Assembly (NCBI GenBank): GCA_030832695.1 | Contig: JAURIP010000097.1 | Coordinates: 1-6,221 of the forward strand | Length of the DNA: 6,221 nucleotides | From: Sediminibacterium sp. | GTDB lineage: Bacteria > Bacteroidota > Bacteroidia > Chitinophagales > Chitinophagaceae | Reading direction: 5' to 3' | Shown: piece after piece, positions 4,773-6,221 of the stretch | Layout: each line of letters starts with the position of its first letter | How positions within the stretch are numbered: position 1 is the stretch's first letter | The notes under the pieces: generated by a model | Told to the model about the DNA's origin: nothing | Databases searched by the model: none | What the model saw: only the letters and a program-made list of their open reading frames with translations | Translations under genes and position numbers: made by a program

Positions 4773-6221
4773 TTAAAATTGTTGGTCGTCGTCGTTGATG
4801 CCTTCGTCAAATTCGCCGCCATTCATTTTACTTCCCTGTATAAAAAAGCGGCCTCCGTCGTTGCTTGTATTTCCTGGCAGGGAAGAAACTGGTTTATAAT
4901 TACTCCCTAATCCTGGGATACCCCCTTCGCCATCCCATTCTTCAAAACGTTGAATATCTAAACGTGCTCTTAATTTAATTAAATCCAAGGAACCATTACG
5001 GTGTTTGGCAATTCTGATATGGGTTTCACCCTGTGTACTTTCGCCCATTTCATTACTCATTACCTCGTAATACTCAGGACGGTAAATAAACATAACCATG
5101 TCCGCATCTTGTTCAATTGCACCGGATTCTCTCAAATCACTCAATTGTGGCATCTTACTTTCCTTTCTAGTTTCTACCGCACGACTCAACTGTGATAATG
5201 CAATGATTGGAATATTTAATTCCTTGGCCAATGCCTTCAAACTTCGTGATATATTACTAATTTCTTGTTCTCTGTTTGAATTACGATCGCCCAAGCCACT
5301 CATTAATTGCAAGTAATCAATGATGATCATTTTTACTTGGTGTTTGTTCACTAACCTACGCGCCTTTGCCCTAAATTCAAAAATATTCAAAGCCGCGGTG
5401 TCATCAATATAAATAGGTGCCGATTCTAATCGTTTGATACCTTTCGCATGCAATTGTTGGTATTCGTAATCCTCTAATTTACCTCTTGAAATTTTCTCCA
5501 TTTTAATTTCACTCTCTGCGCTCAAAATACGTTGCACCAATTGAGAAGCGCTCATCTCCAAACTGAAAAAGCCCACGGGTTGTGGTTTTGTAGGATGTAA
5601 AGCAGCATTGCGCGCTAGGTTTAATGCAAAAGCGGTTTTACCCACGGAAGGTCGCGCCGCTAAAATTATTAAATCGGTCGGTTGCCAACCATACGTAATT
5701 CTGTCTAAGCTGGCAAAGCCACTTGGCACACCTGATATTTCATCTTTCTTAGTTCTTAATTCATCAATTCTAGTAATCGCGGTTGCCAAAGCAAATCCAA
5801 TATCAACGAAATTTTTCTTTAAATAATTATTCGTGATATTAAACATTTTTGTTTCACTATCGTCAAGTAAATCAAAAACATCTGTGCTATCCTCGTAGGC
5901 ATTCGCAATTACTTCGCCACTAATTCTTATTAATTCTCGTTGAATAAATTTTTGTAAAACAATTCTTGCATGCGCATCAATATTTGCGGTAGAAACAACA
6001 ACATTGGTTAATTTAGAAATATAATAAGCACCACCAACAATGTCCAAATTCTCCTGCATCCGAAGTTCTTCCACCACCGTTAACATATCAATCGGCATAT
6101 TTTTTTGTTGCAAACTTTGCATCGAACGATAAATCATTTGATGAGATTCAACATAAAAACATTCTGGTTTTAAAATTTCTGTCACCGTGTCAAATGCACT
6201 TTTTTCTAATAAGATGGCACC
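4773..6221 (-). CDS. dnaB: Replicative DNA helicase DnaB, 5' end missing
   Basis: The frame is open to the right edge: the first visible residues are GAILLEKSAFDTVTEILKP, in the middle of the DnaB N-terminal domain. A GTG at 6185 is therefore internal and not the start; perhaps 20-40 codons are missing. Of 482 visible residues, about 1-115 are the N-terminal helical domain that binds primase, then a linker, then the RecA-like hexameric motor. Motor motifs, in visible numbering, are SGFASLDRIT (about 167-176), Walker A ARPSVGKTA (189-197), Walker B MIIIDYLQLM (298-307), IALSQLSR (340-347), the arginine finger in FIYRPEYY (R381) and KHRNGSLDLIKL (about 406-416). The protein is the 5'-3' fork helicase. 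No intein interrupts the motor. A Gly/Asn-rich tail of about 50 residues ends in the acidic DDDQQF. It is the first visible gene of the minus-strand series. Confidence 0.96.
   Translation of the reverse strand, partial: GAILLEKSAFDTVTEILKPECFYVESHQMIYRSMQSLQQKNMPIDMLTVVEELRMQENLDIVGGAYYISKLTNVVVSTANIDAHARIVLQKFIQRELIRISGEVIANAYEDSTDVFDLLDDSETKMFNITNNYLKKNFVDIGFALATAITRIDELRTKKDEISGVPSGFASLDRITYGWQPTDLIILAARPSVGKTAFALNLARNAALHPTKPQPVGFFSLEMSASQLVQRILSAESEIKMEKISRGKLEDYEYQQLHAKGIKRLESAPIYIDDTAALNIFEFRAKARRLVNKHQVKMIIIDYLQLMSGLGDRNSNREQEISNISRSLKALAKELNIPIIALSQLSRAVETRKESKMPQLSDLRESGAIEQDADMVMFIYRPEYYEVMSNEMGESTQGETHIRIAKHRNGSLDLIKLRARLDIQRFEEWDGEGGIPGLGSNYKPVSSLPGNTSNDGGRFFIQGSKMNGGEFDEGINDDDQQF

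Noticed and set aside
6183..6185. GTG as the start codon of dnaB.
   Set aside because: The frame continues upstream to the window edge with DnaB-like sequence (GAILLEKSAFD), so this GTG encodes an internal valine.
1..6221. A previously undescribed multi-gene system such as defence, mobile or biosynthetic genes.
   Set aside because: Five of the six genes belong to known families, mostly housekeeping, and the sixth is a conserved GNAT-like protein; no toxin, nuclease, transposase or repeat array is seen.

Overview
The window looks like ordinary chromosomal DNA from a Bacteroidota bacterium, probably near Chitinophagales. The case rests on AT-rich sequence, a secreted DUF4783-type protein, a DnaX that opens with the Bacteroidota-like MENFIVSARKYRP, a large YghO-like GNAT-fold protein, and genes that start without a convincing Shine-Dalgarno sequence. 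The genus is an inference; no rRNA gene or other decisive marker is present. I see no mobile element, CRISPR array, tRNA or rRNA gene.

Layout: positions 1-814 carry two plus-strand genes. The first is a DUF4783-like exported protein whose first codons lie off the left edge. The second is a small SUI1/YciH-type translation factor. A convergent gap of about 115 bases (815-928) holds a long inverted repeat. From 929 to the right edge, four minus-strand genes are read from right to left: dnaB (replicative helicase, 5' end off the right edge), rsmE (16S rRNA m3U1498 methyltransferase), a GNAT-fold protein of unknown function, and dnaX (clamp-loader tau/gamma subunit). rsmE and the GNAT gene are 9 bases apart and are probably co-transcribed. 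The gaps dnaB-rsmE (78 bases) and GNAT-dnaX (85 bases) are compatible with one operon or with internal promoters.

Functionally, two replisome genes (dnaB and dnaX, whose products meet at the fork because tau contacts DnaB in well-studied bacteria) flank a ribosomal RNA modification enzyme and an uncharacterised acyltransferase-like protein. The usual dnaX-ybaB-recR arrangement of many bacteria is absent.

The most notable signal is inside dnaX. A run of ten A residues in the coding strand lies exactly at the boundary between the clamp-loader core (domains I-III) and the tau-specific C-terminal part. Shifting into either alternative frame reaches a stop codon within one or two codons after the run. 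The run also forms the loop of a perfect 7-bp inverted repeat, has an AGGA 12 bases upstream, and a 9-bp hairpin about 35 bases downstream. This resembles the slippage or frameshift devices that make the short gamma protein in Thermus and E. coli dnaX, and it predicts a 379-381 residue gamma-like product here. A second, weaker point is the DnaB C-terminus, which ends in DDDQQF and resembles the acidic tip of SSB.
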